Part shown: positions 24,800 to 33,046 of the stretch, piece by piece
Position numbering within the stretch: the first letter of the stretch is position 1
Layout of the letters: each line of letters opens with the position of its first letter
DNA from: a bacterium
GTDB lineage: Bacteria > Vulcanimicrobiota > Vulcanimicrobiia > Vulcanimicrobiales > Vulcanimicrobiaceae
NCBI GenBank assembly: GCA_021790895.1
Contig: JAJYFM010000014.1
Location: 1-41,302, forward strand
Direction of reading: 5' to 3'
Length of the DNA: 41,302 nucleotides
Program-made: the position numbers and the translations under genes
Notes under the pieces: model-generated
Database searches by the model: none
Told to the model about the DNA's origin: nothing
Seen by the model: the letters and a program-made list of their open reading frames with translations, nothing else

Positions 24800-27643
24800 T
24801 TACTTAGTTGATGTTGCGGTGAGTGAGGATTCGACGCCGGCGATGAATTGTCGTAGCGCCGCGTCGATCGTTCCGTTGAGGTGAACGCGCGTTCCGCGTC
24901 GCGCGCGCTTGTCGAGCGACTGCAGATCCCCCAGTGCTTGCGCCGCAAGCAGCGTGCGGAAGGTGACGTTCATGCCGGGAATCGCGCGATCTTCGGGTTC
25001 ATCGGCGACGATCTGGATGAAGAAGACGTTCGATGGGCCGCCTTTGTGGAGTTGGCCGGTCGAGTGCAGAAAGCGCGGACCAAAGCCGACGGTCGTCGCG
25101 ACGCGGAGTGCGTTGCGGATCGCCAAGCGAAGGGTATCGAGCGCGGCGATATGGGGAGCATCGCGTTGGACGTAGGCGGTGATCGCGACGTAGTCGTTCG
25201 GACGGATCTGCCCGACGAGCGATTGGAGCACGCTTGCCGCATCGCTTCCGGTGATACCCGCACTTCCGGCGAGCAAGGTGAGATCGAAGCTCTCGCTGCG
25301 GACGTTGGGAGCGGGGAGCTCGATCTGCCCGCTCTGGGCGTAACTGGCGAGTAGACTCTTTGTGTTGTCCTTCGATTCCTGAACGTTGGGTTGATCGAAT
25401 GCATCGATCGCGAGTAGCGTGCCGACCGTTGCGGTGGCGATCTCCCAGAGATAGAACTGCTCGCCGATATCGTAGAGATCGTTCATCGCCAAGCGCACGA
25501 CCGGATGCCCCGCGGCTTCGAGCGCCGCCAGACGGGCGAGATCCTCGGTATCGGGATTGGGAAGCGTATCTCCGACGTAGACGAAGAGCCGGTCGTTTCC
25601 GTAATCACCGGGCGCACCGAGCGCTTCACCTTCGATAGGAATGACGCCGCGGCCGAGTTTTCCGGTCGATTCGGCGATGAGTTGCTCGCACCAGGTTCCA
25701 AAGGATGCCATCGCGGGGTGCGCGATGATAGTGAGTTTGTCGCGACCCGCAAGAGCGAGCGCTCCGATCGTCGCACCGAAATGGACGCCGGGTGCGACGC
25801 GCGGATCGACGATCCGATCGTTTGCGTGCATTGCGCCCAGTGCGCGATCCAAAAGCAGCGGCACGCTGAGCCCGGCGAGAGCCGCGGGAAGCATGCCGAA
25901 ATAGGAGAGCGCGGAGTAACGTCCGCCGATATTGGGGTCGTTGAGATAGATCGCTAGGAAGTCGTGCTGTTTCGCGACGCTCTCCATCGTCGTTCCGGCG
26001 TCGGTAATCGCGACGAAATGCGATCCCGCCTTCGCCGCTCCAACGAGCTTCGTTATCCGATCGTGGAAGTAGGCAAAATAGGCATTCGGCTCGGTCGTCG
26101 AACCGCTCTTGCTCGCGACGATGAACAGCGTCCGCTCGAGGTCGAGTTCGGCTTCCAGTCCGACGATCTGCGCCGGGTCGGTCGAATCTAAAATATGGAG
26201 TTGCGGAAAGCCCGGTTGTCGGCCGAAGGTCGCTCGTAAGACATCCGGGGCAAGCGAACTCCCACCCATTCCGAGCACGACGACATGTTCGAAACGTTGC
26301 CGAATCTCATTGGCAAAGGCGGTGAGATTGGGCGTCGATTCCAGCAGATGTTGCGGAATATCCAGCCAGCCCAGCGCATGTTTAATGATCTCCGCATGCT
26401 CTGGAGCATCGGACCAAAGCGTCGCATCTTTCGACCAAAGGCGCTTGAGAAAATCCATGCCATTGATCTTCTCGATGGCGAGATCGACGTGTGGGCGTAG
26501 GTCGCCGAGTGAGGTAACGACGCGCTCCTTCGACTCGGCGAGCATTTTTTGTTTGTAGACGATCGCTCCCAGCAGTGCGGCATAGGAGTCCGAGAAGAGC
26601 GAGACGCCCTCGGCCTGCAACGCGTGGGTGACGTCGAAGAGCGAGATGCCGACTTCGCGCAAGCGCTCCATGACGCCGCGCGCTTCATCGAGACCCTCGC
26701 GGACGGTCGCCGGGCGCGGGTGCCCGTGGTCGAGCAAGGCGTCGAGCGTTGCCGGCGGCATGGTATTGACGGTCTGCTCGCCGACGACGCTCTCGACGTA
26801 CATGAGATCGGGGAACTGCGGATTCTTCGTCGAGGTGCTTGCCCAGAGCGGACGCTGCACGCGGGCCCCGGCAGCCTTCGCCTTCGCAAACGGCTCACCG
26901 TGAAAGATCTCTTCGAATTTTTGATAGGTGAGTTTTAAGTTCGCAATGCCGGTCTTTCCAAGCAAGCTATCGAGATGCTCGCCCTTGGCGATGCGTGCTT
27001 GGATCAACTTGTCGATCGCCGAGTCGATGCGACTCACGAAGACGCTGTTCACCGAAGCGATGGAATCGACCGGAAGCCCGGCAGCGATGCGGCGCTCGAT
27101 ACCGCGAACGTAGGCCATCGCGGTCTTTTCATACATCTCGATGGCAAAAATCAGCGTCACGTTGATATTGATGCCGGCGAAAATGCACTCTTCAATTGCA
27201 GGAATGCCTTCGTTCGTGCCCGGGATCTTCACCATGAGGTTGGGGCGGTCGACGCGTTTCCAGAGCGATTTGGCCATGGCGATGGTGCCTGTGGTATCGC
27301 GCGCTAAGAGCGGCGATACTTCGAGGCTGACGAATCCGTCGCCACCCTTCGAGGAAGTGTAGACGGTGGAGAATGCGTCGCACGCGCTCCGGATATCGGC
27401 GACGGCGAGATCCCAAAAGAGCGCATCGGCATCGCGTTCGCTGCCGATCAGCGAGCGCAACTGCTCGTCGTAATCGTTGCCGGCTCCGATCGCCTTCTCA
27501 AAGATCGTCGGGTTGCTCGTCATTCCGCGAAGACCGTTCTCAATGAGGCGCTTCAGTTCGCCCGAAGCGAACATCGAGCGGCGCAAGTTGTCAAGCCAGA
27601 CGCTCTGTCCGTAGTCGAGAAGTTGTTGCATGGAGTTGGGCAC
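24800..27643 (-). CDS. Bifunctional transaldolase / glucose-6-phosphate isomerase
   Basis: The 947-residue fusion carries transaldolase at about residues 1-370 and phosphoglucose isomerase at about 390-947. In the first part TSNPTIFEKA and the Schiff-base lysine of NLMVKIPGTNEG (Lys139) are present. In the second, the SIS-type sugar-phosphate fold shows VVLGMGGSSLAP near 455-465 and IVASKSGSTTEPNAYFAYF. Similar fusions occur in cyanobacteria and some other bacteria. Joining them links the non-oxidative branch to recycling of fructose 6-phosphate into glucose 6-phosphate. The GTG at 27643 is chosen because AGGAGGT lies 5 bases upstream; ATG at 27631 is a weaker option. The tkt stop is 3 bp away. 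Confidence 0.95.
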   Translation of the reverse strand: MPNSMQQLLDYGQSVWLDNLRRSMFASGELKRLIENGLRGMTSNPTIFEKAIGAGNDYDEQLRSLIGSERDADALFWDLAVADIRSACDAFSTVYTSSKGGDGFVSLEVSPLLARDTTGTIAMAKSLWKRVDRPNLMVKIPGTNEGIPAIEECIFAGININVTLIFAIEMYEKTAMAYVRGIERRIAAGLPVDSIASVNSVFVSRIDSAIDKLIQARIAKGEHLDSLLGKTGIANLKLTYQKFEEIFHGEPFAKAKAAGARVQRPLWASTSTKNPQFPDLMYVESVVGEQTVNTMPPATLDALLDHGHPRPATVREGLDEARGVMERLREVGISLFDVTHALQAEGVSLFSDSYAALLGAIVYKQKMLAESKERVVTSLGDLRPHVDLAIEKINGMDFLKRLWSKDATLWSDAPEHAEIIKHALGWLDIPQHLLESTPNLTAFANEIRQRFEHVVVLGMGGSSLAPDVLRATFGRQPGFPQLHILDSTDPAQIVGLEAELDLERTLFIVASKSGSTTEPNAYFAYFHDRITKLVGAAKAGSHFVAITDAGTTMESVAKQHDFLAIYLNDPNIGGRYSALSYFGMLPAALAGLSVPLLLDRALGAMHANDRIVDPRVAPGVHFGATIGALALAGRDKLTIIAHPAMASFGTWCEQLIAESTGKLGRGVIPIEGEALGAPGDYGNDRLFVYVGDTLPNPDTEDLARLAALEAAGHPVVRLAMNDLYDIGEQFYLWEIATATVGTLLAIDAFDQPNVQESKDNTKSLLASYAQSGQIELPAPNVRSESFDLTLLAGSAGITGSDAASVLQSLVGQIRPNDYVAITAYVQRDAPHIAALDTLRLAIRNALRVATTVGFGPRFLHSTGQLHKGGPSNVFFIQIVADEPEDRAIPGMNVTFRTLLAAQALGDLQSLDKRARRGTRVHLNGTIDAALRQFIAGVESSLTATSTK

Positions 27644-27646
27644 GAA

Positions 27647-29644
27647 TTACCTCCTAAGCGATGCGAAACGTTGCCGAGCGGTTTCGGCGAGATGTGCCGG
27701 TGTGAACTGCAGTTCGGTGACGGCGTCGGCCATCGGAGCTGAGAGACCGAAACGATCGATGCCGAAAGCAAACCCGTCGAGACCGACGTAGCGCTCCCAT
27801 CCCAGCGTCGCCGCAGCCTCGACGCTTGCGCGCTCGCGTACGTCCGAGGGAAGAACGCTTTCACGATAACTCTTCGGTTGCACGTCGAAAAGTTCCCACG
27901 AAGGCATCGAAACAACGCGAACGCGCCTCCCCTCCGCAGCGAGCAGCGCCGCCGCATCGCGCGCGAGCGCAACCTCCGATCCGGTTGCGATGAAGATACA
28001 ATCCGGTTTCCCATCGCAATCGACGAGAATGTAGGCTCCGCGTTCCACCGGAGCGGCGCGTTTTCCAAGGAAAGGAACCTTCTGTCGCGTCAGCACGAAG
28101 ATCCACGGCCGTCCCGAATCGGCGAGCGCAACCTCCCATGCATTGCGTACTTCGAGTGCGTCCGCCGGACGGACGACGACGGCGTTGGGAAGCGCTCGCA
28201 GACTCGCCAACTGCTCGATCGGTTGATGGGTCGGCCCATCTTCGCCGAGCAAAAACGAATCGTGCGTGAAGATGAAGAAGGCGTGGAGATGCGAGAGCGC
28301 GCTCAGGCGCACCGCCGGCTTGCAATAGTCGAGAAAGTTAAAGAACGTTGCGGCAAATGGCAGCAGTCCGCCGTGCAGCGCGATGCCGTTGACGATCGCC
28401 GCCATCGCGTGTTCGCGCACGCCGAAGTGGATGTTCCGGCCCGCGTAACTCGAGGGCTGAAAATCGCCGAAGCCCTTGAGGTAGGTTTTCGTCGAGGGGT
28501 CGAGATCGGCGGAGCCGCCGACTAGCTCCGGGAATACCGCGGCGACGGCGTTCATCACGATGCCGCCGGCCTCGCGCGTCGCCATGCTGCCGTTGCTTTC
28601 GTCGAACTCCGGATACGGAATATTTTTCGGAAGGTCGCCGTGGAGAGCGCGCTCGAGTTGCGCGGCGGCCTCCGGACTCGCTGCTTTCCAGCGCGCGTAG
28701 CGCGTTTTCCAATCGGCGTGCAGGCGCGCGCCGCGCTCGCCGCAGGCGCGGAAGAACGTCAGCGCCTCTTCGGGGACGAAGAAGGGCGGCGTCAGTGGCC
28801 ATCCGAGGTGCTCTTTGGTTTTCGCGACGTTCTCCGCCCCCAGCGGCTCGCCGTGCGCTTTGAACGAATCGACGAGCGGCGAGCCGTACCCGATATGCGT
28901 GCGCACGCAGACCAGCGAGGGGCGATCTTCGACGCCCTTGGCTTCGGCGATCGCTTCATCGATCGCTTCGACGTCGTTTCCATGTTCGACATCGACGAAC
29001 TGCACGTGCCATCCGCATGCTTCAAAGCGCGCGATATGGTCGTCGGTAAACGTAATCTCGGTCGGCCCGGCGAGCGAGACACGATTGTCGTCGTAGAGCA
29101 CGATGAGGCGTCCGAGTTGTAGATGTCCGGCGAGCGAGATCGCTTCCTGGCTGATCCCTTCCATGAGATCGCCGTCGCCGACGATCGCGTAGGTATGGTG
29201 CTCGCTCACGCGTTCGGCGCGATTGTAGGTCGCTGCAAGATGGGCTTGAGCGATCGCGATCCCGACGGCGTTGGCGATACCCTGTCCGAGCGGACCCGTC
29301 GTCGCCTCGACGCCGGGCGTGTGCCCGACCTCGGGGTGCCCGGGTGTCTTGCTACCGCGCTGACGAAACGATTCCAGGTCGGCGAGCGAGAGGTCGTAGC
29401 CGGTCAGGTAGAGGAGCGCATAGAGCAGCATCGATCCGTGCCCTGCCGAAAGGACGAAGCGGTCACGATCGAACCACGAGGGATCGTGCGGGTCGAAGCG
29501 CAGATGGCGCGTCCAGAGTGTGAAAGCCATTGCGGCGGCGCCGAGCGGCATTCCGGGATGCCCGGAGTTCGCTTTCTGGACTGCGTCGACGGCGAGGAAG
29601 CGAATGGTGTCGATGCATTGCTCCTGCGCGGGCGTGTTTGGCAC
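27647..29644 (-). CDS. tkt: Transketolase
   Basis: Transketolase moves two-carbon units between sugar phosphates with thiamine diphosphate. The 665-residue enzyme has the N-terminal signature [13 protein letters not shown], the cofactor motif [17 protein letters not shown], the [15 protein letters not shown] substrate loop and the later [21 protein letters not shown] segment. All are standard. The start is GTG at 29642-29644 with AGGAGG 4 bases upstream (29649-29654). It is the first gene of the pentose-phosphate operon, and a divergent gap of 114 bp separates it from dapD. Confidence 0.97.
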   Translation of the reverse strand: MPNTPAQEQCIDTIRFLAVDAVQKANSGHPGMPLGAAAMAFTLWTRHLRFDPHDPSWFDRDRFVLSAGHGSMLLYALLYLTGYDLSLADLESFRQRGSKTPGHPEVGHTPGVEATTGPLGQGIANAVGIAIAQAHLAATYNRAERVSEHHTYAIVGDGDLMEGISQEAISLAGHLQLGRLIVLYDDNRVSLAGPTEITFTDDHIARFEACGWHVQFVDVEHGNDVEAIDEAIAEAKGVEDRPSLVCVRTHIGYGSPLVDSFKAHGEPLGAENVAKTKEHLGWPLTPPFFVPEEALTFFRACGERGARLHADWKTRYARWKAASPEAAAQLERALHGDLPKNIPYPEFDESNGSMATREAGGIVMNAVAAVFPELVGGSADLDPSTKTYLKGFGDFQPSSYAGRNIHFGVREHAMAAIVNGIALHGGLLPFAATFFNFLDYCKPAVRLSALSHLHAFFIFTHDSFLLGEDGPTHQPIEQLASLRALPNAVVVRPADALEVRNAWEVALADSGRPWIFVLTRQKVPFLGKRAAPVERGAYILVDCDGKPDCIFIATGSEVALARDAAALLAAEGRRVRVVSMPSWELFDVQPKSYRESVLPSDVRERASVEAAATLGWERYVGLDGFAFGIDRFGLSAPMADAVTELQFTPAHLAETARQRFASLRR
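27649..27655 (-). promoter_or_regulatory. Ribosome-binding site of tal-pgi formed by last codons of tkt
   Basis: The final codons of tkt (CTT AGG AGG TAA) themselves make a perfect AGGAGGT placed 5 bases before the GTG of the tal-pgi gene. It fixes the start of that gene and means the terminating tkt ribosome sits on the initiation site of the next. Confidence 0.8.
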
Positions 29645-29669
29645 GGATCCTCCTCATACTGCATGCTGC

Positions 29670-29708
29670 AATGGAAACGATCCGGCAACGAGCCGGGGGC
29701 TTTCCATT
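29670..29708. repeat. Two-tier hairpin in divergent tkt/dapD intergenic region
   Basis: AATGGAAA (29670-29677) pairs perfectly with TTTCCATT (29701-29708). Inside it CCGGC (29682-29686) pairs with GCCGG (29692-29696) around the loop AACGA. The 39-base element lies between the start of tkt (minus) and the start of dapD (plus), 25 bases from the tkt GTG. It could be a leader hairpin for either transcript or an operator of dyad type. There is no T-run beside it. Confidence 0.5.
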
Positions 29709-29758
29709 CGCCGCTTCAGAGCGGTTTTCTTACCAAGCGCGCCGTAATGAGGGCGGAG

Positions 29759-30589
29759 ATGGACGAACGAGAACTCCAACGACGCATCGAAGCGCTCGCT
29801 GCAGGTGAGGGCGACCCACGCGGGAGCGAAGGCGCTCCGGTCGATGAAGCGCTCGCCGCACTCGACGAGGGACGTTTGCGGGTCGCAGAGCCCGATGGAG
29901 CGGGTGGGTGGCGCATCAACGCTTGGTTGAAATCGGCGATTCTACTCTATTTTCGGAGAAGAGAGCTCGCTTGGGTCGGCGACCCGACGGGCGCGATGCC
30001 GGCATGGTTCGATAAAGTGCCGATCAAACACGATTTCGAGGCGCGCGGCGTGCGAACGATTCCTCCGGCGGTCGCGCGATACGGAAGTTATCTCGCGCCG
30101 GGGGTCGTGCTGATGCCGAGTTACATCAATATCGGCGCCTATGTCGGTGAAGGCACGATGGTCGATACGTGGGCGACCGTCGGTAGTTGCGCGCAGATCG
30201 GTGCGAACGTGCATCTTTCCGGTGGGGTCGGCATCGGTGGGGTGCTCGAACCCGCGCATGCGCGACCGGTGATCGTTGAAGACGGCGCGTTTATCGGATC
30301 GCGCTGCATCGTTGTCGAAGGCGTCTGGATCGAACGAGAGGCGGTGCTCGGCGCGGGGCTGACGCTGACGGCGAGCACGCCGATCGTCGACGTTCGCGGC
30401 GCCGAACCGGTGACGAGCTACGGACGTATCCCTCCGCGCGCCGTCGCGATTCCCGGGGTGCGCGATCGCTCATTTCCAGCGGGGAACTACGGCGTACCCT
30501 GCGCATTGATCGTCGGCGAGCGGAGCGCTTCGACCGACCGCAAAACGACACTCGAGCGGGCGCTGCGCGATTTTGGAGTCTCGGTATGA
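29759..30589 (+). CDS. dapD: 2,3,4,5-tetrahydropyridine-2,6-dicarboxylate N-succinyltransferase
   Basis: DapD transfers succinyl from succinyl-CoA to tetrahydrodipicolinate in the succinylase route to diaminopimelate and lysine. With ATG at 29759 it is 276 residues, like E. coli DapD. An N-terminal helical part (GGWRINAWLKSAILLYFR) is followed by left-handed beta-helix hexapeptide repeats. Key stretches are VKIPIKHD-like VPIKHDFEARGVR, YINIGAYVGEGTMVDTWATV and GSCAQIGANVHLSGGVGIGG. GAGGGCGGAG supports the chosen ATG; ATG at 29747 is 4 codons upstream. The open frame extends much further upstream but lies antisense to tkt. It overlaps the aminotransferase gene by 4 bases. Confidence 0.95.
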   Translation: MDERELQRRIEALAAGEGDPRGSEGAPVDEALAALDEGRLRVAEPDGAGGWRINAWLKSAILLYFRRRELAWVGDPTGAMPAWFDKVPIKHDFEARGVRTIPPAVARYGSYLAPGVVLMPSYINIGAYVGEGTMVDTWATVGSCAQIGANVHLSGGVGIGGVLEPAHARPVIVEDGAFIGSRCIVVEGVWIEREAVLGAGLTLTASTPIVDVRGAEPVTSYGRIPPRAVAIPGVRDRSFPAGNYGVPCALIVGERSASTDRKTTLERALRDFGVSV

Positions 30590-31731
30590 ACGATTTTCTC
30601 TCCCTCAATCCCCGCGTAGCGGAGATCCCGGCCTCGATGATCCGCGAAATCGCCGGGCGAAAACGCGCGACCTCGATCGATCTTGGGCTCGGCGAGCCGA
30701 CGCTCGCGCCGACGAGTGCGTTTTTGGAAGCGGCGATGCGCGAAACGCTCGAACGCGGCCTGCGATACTCGCCGAACGCCGGAACGCACGAACTCCGAGC
30801 GGCGATCGCACAGCACTATCGCTATCCGAACATGGAGCGCGCGGAGAATGTCTGCGTGACGACGGGTTCGCAAGAAGCGATGTACGTCGCACTGAAGACC
30901 CTGCTCGATCCGGATCGCGACGAACTGCTCGTGGTCGAACCATGTTTCCCGTCGTATGCAAAGATGGCGAAACTCGAGCGGGTGGCGGTGCGCAGCGTCG
31001 CGATGCTTGAAGAGAACGACTTCGCCTTCGATGCGCGGCGTATCCTCGCCGCCGTCACCGATCGCACGCGCGCGATCGTTCTCTGCTCGCCGAATAATCC
31101 TACCGCGCGCGTTCTCGGTCGCGGTGAAGCGGCTCGTCTTGTATCGGGGCTCGCTGCACGGGGCGGTGAGCCGATTTGGTTGCTGCACGACGAAATCTAT
31201 CGCGAGCAGTGTTACGTCGACGATGCCGCCGAGATCGCACGCGACTACCCGTACACGATCGTCACGAACTCGATCTCGAAAAGCAACGCGTTGACCGGAT
31301 TGCGCCTCGGATGGATCATCGCTCCGGAGCGCTTCGTCGAGGCGGCGATCAAGTGTCACGCCTGGGTGACGTCCTGCGCCGACACCTTCGCGCAGCGCGT
31401 CGCTCTCCACATCTTCGCGCATCCCGACGGAATCGCCGAGCACGCGCCCTGGTATCGCGAGCATCGGCAGGGCGTCGTCGAAGCCCTCAAAGCAAGCGCT
31501 CTGCGTTTCATCGAACCCGAGGGTGCATTCTATGCCTGCATTCGCCTCCCCGACGGCCGCCGCTCGCTGCCGGCGGCGCTGGAGTTGCTGGAACGCGAAG
31601 ACGTGGTGACGATTCCCGGTGCGGCGTTCGGTTCGACGTTCGACGGATGGCTGCGCTTGAGTTGGGTCGCTCCGCTACCGCAAGTACGCGAGGGAATCGA
31701 GCGGATCGCGAGCTACATTACGTCGCTCTAG
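30586..31731 (+). CDS. Class I/II aminotransferase, probable succinyldiaminopimelate aminotransferase
   Basis: This 381-residue pyridoxal-phosphate enzyme is of fold type I. It shows GLGEPTLAPT near the start, the cofactor-binding CSPNNPTARVLG, LLHDEIYRE and the Schiff-base lysine at residue 232 in SISKSNALTGLRLGW. The substrate cannot be read from these. The ATGA overlap with dapD is strong evidence for the next succinylase-route step. That would be transamination of N-succinyl-2-amino-6-ketopimelate (DapC activity), with glutamate as donor. An aspartate or general aromatic aminotransferase is the alternative. It converges on the aldehyde dehydrogenase gene with a 14-base overlap. Confidence 0.85.
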   Translation: MNDFLSLNPRVAEIPASMIREIAGRKRATSIDLGLGEPTLAPTSAFLEAAMRETLERGLRYSPNAGTHELRAAIAQHYRYPNMERAENVCVTTGSQEAMYVALKTLLDPDRDELLVVEPCFPSYAKMAKLERVAVRSVAMLEENDFAFDARRILAAVTDRTRAIVLCSPNNPTARVLGRGEAARLVSGLAARGGEPIWLLHDEIYREQCYVDDAAEIARDYPYTIVTNSISKSNALTGLRLGWIIAPERFVEAAIKCHAWVTSCADTFAQRVALHIFAHPDGIAEHAPWYREHRQGVVEALKASALRFIEPEGAFYACIRLPDGRRSLPAALELLEREDVVTIPGAAFGSTFDGWLRLSWVAPLPQVREGIERIASYITSL

Positions 31732-33046
31732 CACTCCCGCGGCGATATCGAATCGAACGCACGTTGGCGAACTCGAAGAGCGCATGCGCTCCGAGTTCGC
31801 GACCGAATCCGCTCGCTTTCACGCCGCCGAAGGGAAGGCGCGGGTCGCTGGCGAGCATCGTATCGATCGCGAGCGTTCCGGCTTCGAGCTGCGCTGCGAT
31901 CTCGCGTCCGCCGTTGCCGGCGAAGATCGTCGCCCCAAGTCCGAAGCGCGAATGATTTGCCAGCGCGATTGCATCCTCGGCGCTCTCGGCGCGAACCAGC
32001 GCGGCAAGCGGTCCGAAGGTCTCCTCATCGAATGCCGGCATGCCCGGACGAACCTCGCCGAGCACCGTCGGCGCGTAATAATTCCCCGGTCGATCGAGCG
32101 CGCGGCCACCGAGCAGAAGATGCGCCCCGGCAGCGATGCTGTCGCGCACCTGTCGATCGAGCTCGGTGCGAAGGTCGGCGCGCGCCATCGGGCCGACCTC
32201 AGTGGTCTCTTCGTACGGATCGCCGACACGTAGTGCCGCCGCGGCGGCAGCGAAGCGCGCGCTGAATGCTTCGTAGAGCGCGCTCTCGATGATAAAGCGC
32301 TTTGCGGCGATGCAACTCTGTCCGGTGTTTTGGAATCGCGATGCGATGCCGACGCGGACGGCCTCATCGAGATCGGCATCGGCGAGAACGAGAAAGGCGT
32401 CGCTCCCGCCGAGCTCGAGGACGACTTTTTTCAGCGCGGCGCCCGCCGCCGCCGCGACGGCGCGCCCGGCGCGCTCGCTTCCGGTGAGCGTCACTGCGGC
32501 GATGCGTGGGTCGGCGATCGTTCGATCGGTGCATTCTTCGTCGATATCGAGCGCCGCGAGCAGCCCATCGGGGAGCCCAGCCTCGCGCGCAATCCGTTCG
32601 AACGCATCACCGATGCGCGCCGTAATCGGCGCGTGTTTGAGCGCGACGGCATTGCCGACGGCGAGCGCCGGAGCGATCGCGCGCGCGACTTGCCAATATG
32701 GAAAATTCCATGGAACGATGGCCAGCAATGTTCCGAGCGGGCGATACTCGATGGTTGCCTGCAGGTCGTCGTCGAGGATCTGCGTGCGCGGTGCGAGCTC
32801 GCGCGGCGCGATCTCGCTGTAGTAGCGAAATGCGGAGGCCGACTTGGCAATCTCGGAACGCGCTTGCGCGATCGGCTTGCCCATCGTTGCCGTTGCCAGC
32901 CGTGCGAGCGTCGCCTCTTCGTGGAGGAGGACCTCGGCGAACGCGGCGAGAGCGGAGGCGCGGCTCTCAACCGAGCGCATCGCCCACTGCTCGCCGGCGC
33001 GCCGAGCAGCATCGAGTTTTGCGTCGAGCGACGATTCTTGGTTCAT
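31718..33046 (-). CDS. NAD(P)-dependent aldehyde dehydrogenase, succinate-semialdehyde type
   Basis: This 442-residue aldehyde dehydrogenase has the oxyanion asparagine Asn114 in VPWNFPYW, the general base Glu211 in LELGGSDAF and the nucleophile Cys245 in FQNTGQSCIAAKRF. The short N-terminus and the EYRPLGTLLAIVPWNFPYWQ segment resemble the Sad/GabD-like group that oxidises succinate semialdehyde to succinate. The exact aldehyde is inferred. The ATG at 33044-33046 overlaps the stop of the M16 protease gene by 4 bases, so the two form an operon. The in-frame GTG-started extension to 33070 lies inside that gene and was rejected. No gabT lies nearby. Confidence 0.88.
   Translation of the reverse strand: MNQESSLDAKLDAARRAGEQWAMRSVESRASALAAFAEVLLHEEATLARLATATMGKPIAQARSEIAKSASAFRYYSEIAPRELAPRTQILDDDLQATIEYRPLGTLLAIVPWNFPYWQVARAIAPALAVGNAVALKHAPITARIGDAFERIAREAGLPDGLLAALDIDEECTDRTIADPRIAAVTLTGSERAGRAVAAAAGAALKKVVLELGGSDAFLVLADADLDEAVRVGIASRFQNTGQSCIAAKRFIIESALYEAFSARFAAAAAALRVGDPYEETTEVGPMARADLRTELDRQVRDSIAAGAHLLLGGRALDRPGNYYAPTVLGEVRPGMPAFDEETFGPLAALVRAESAEDAIALANHSRFGLGATIFAGNGGREIAAQLEAGTLAIDTMLASDPRLPFGGVKASGFGRELGAHALFEFANVRSIRYRRGSARAT

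Noticed and set aside
24775-24948. N-terminal extension of gnd
   Set aside because: Runs into the tal-pgi coding region and has no dehydrogenase homology before the Rossmann motif.
29123-29758. N-terminal extension of dapD
   Set aside because: Antisense to tkt; DapD homology and a ribosome-binding site place the start at 29759.
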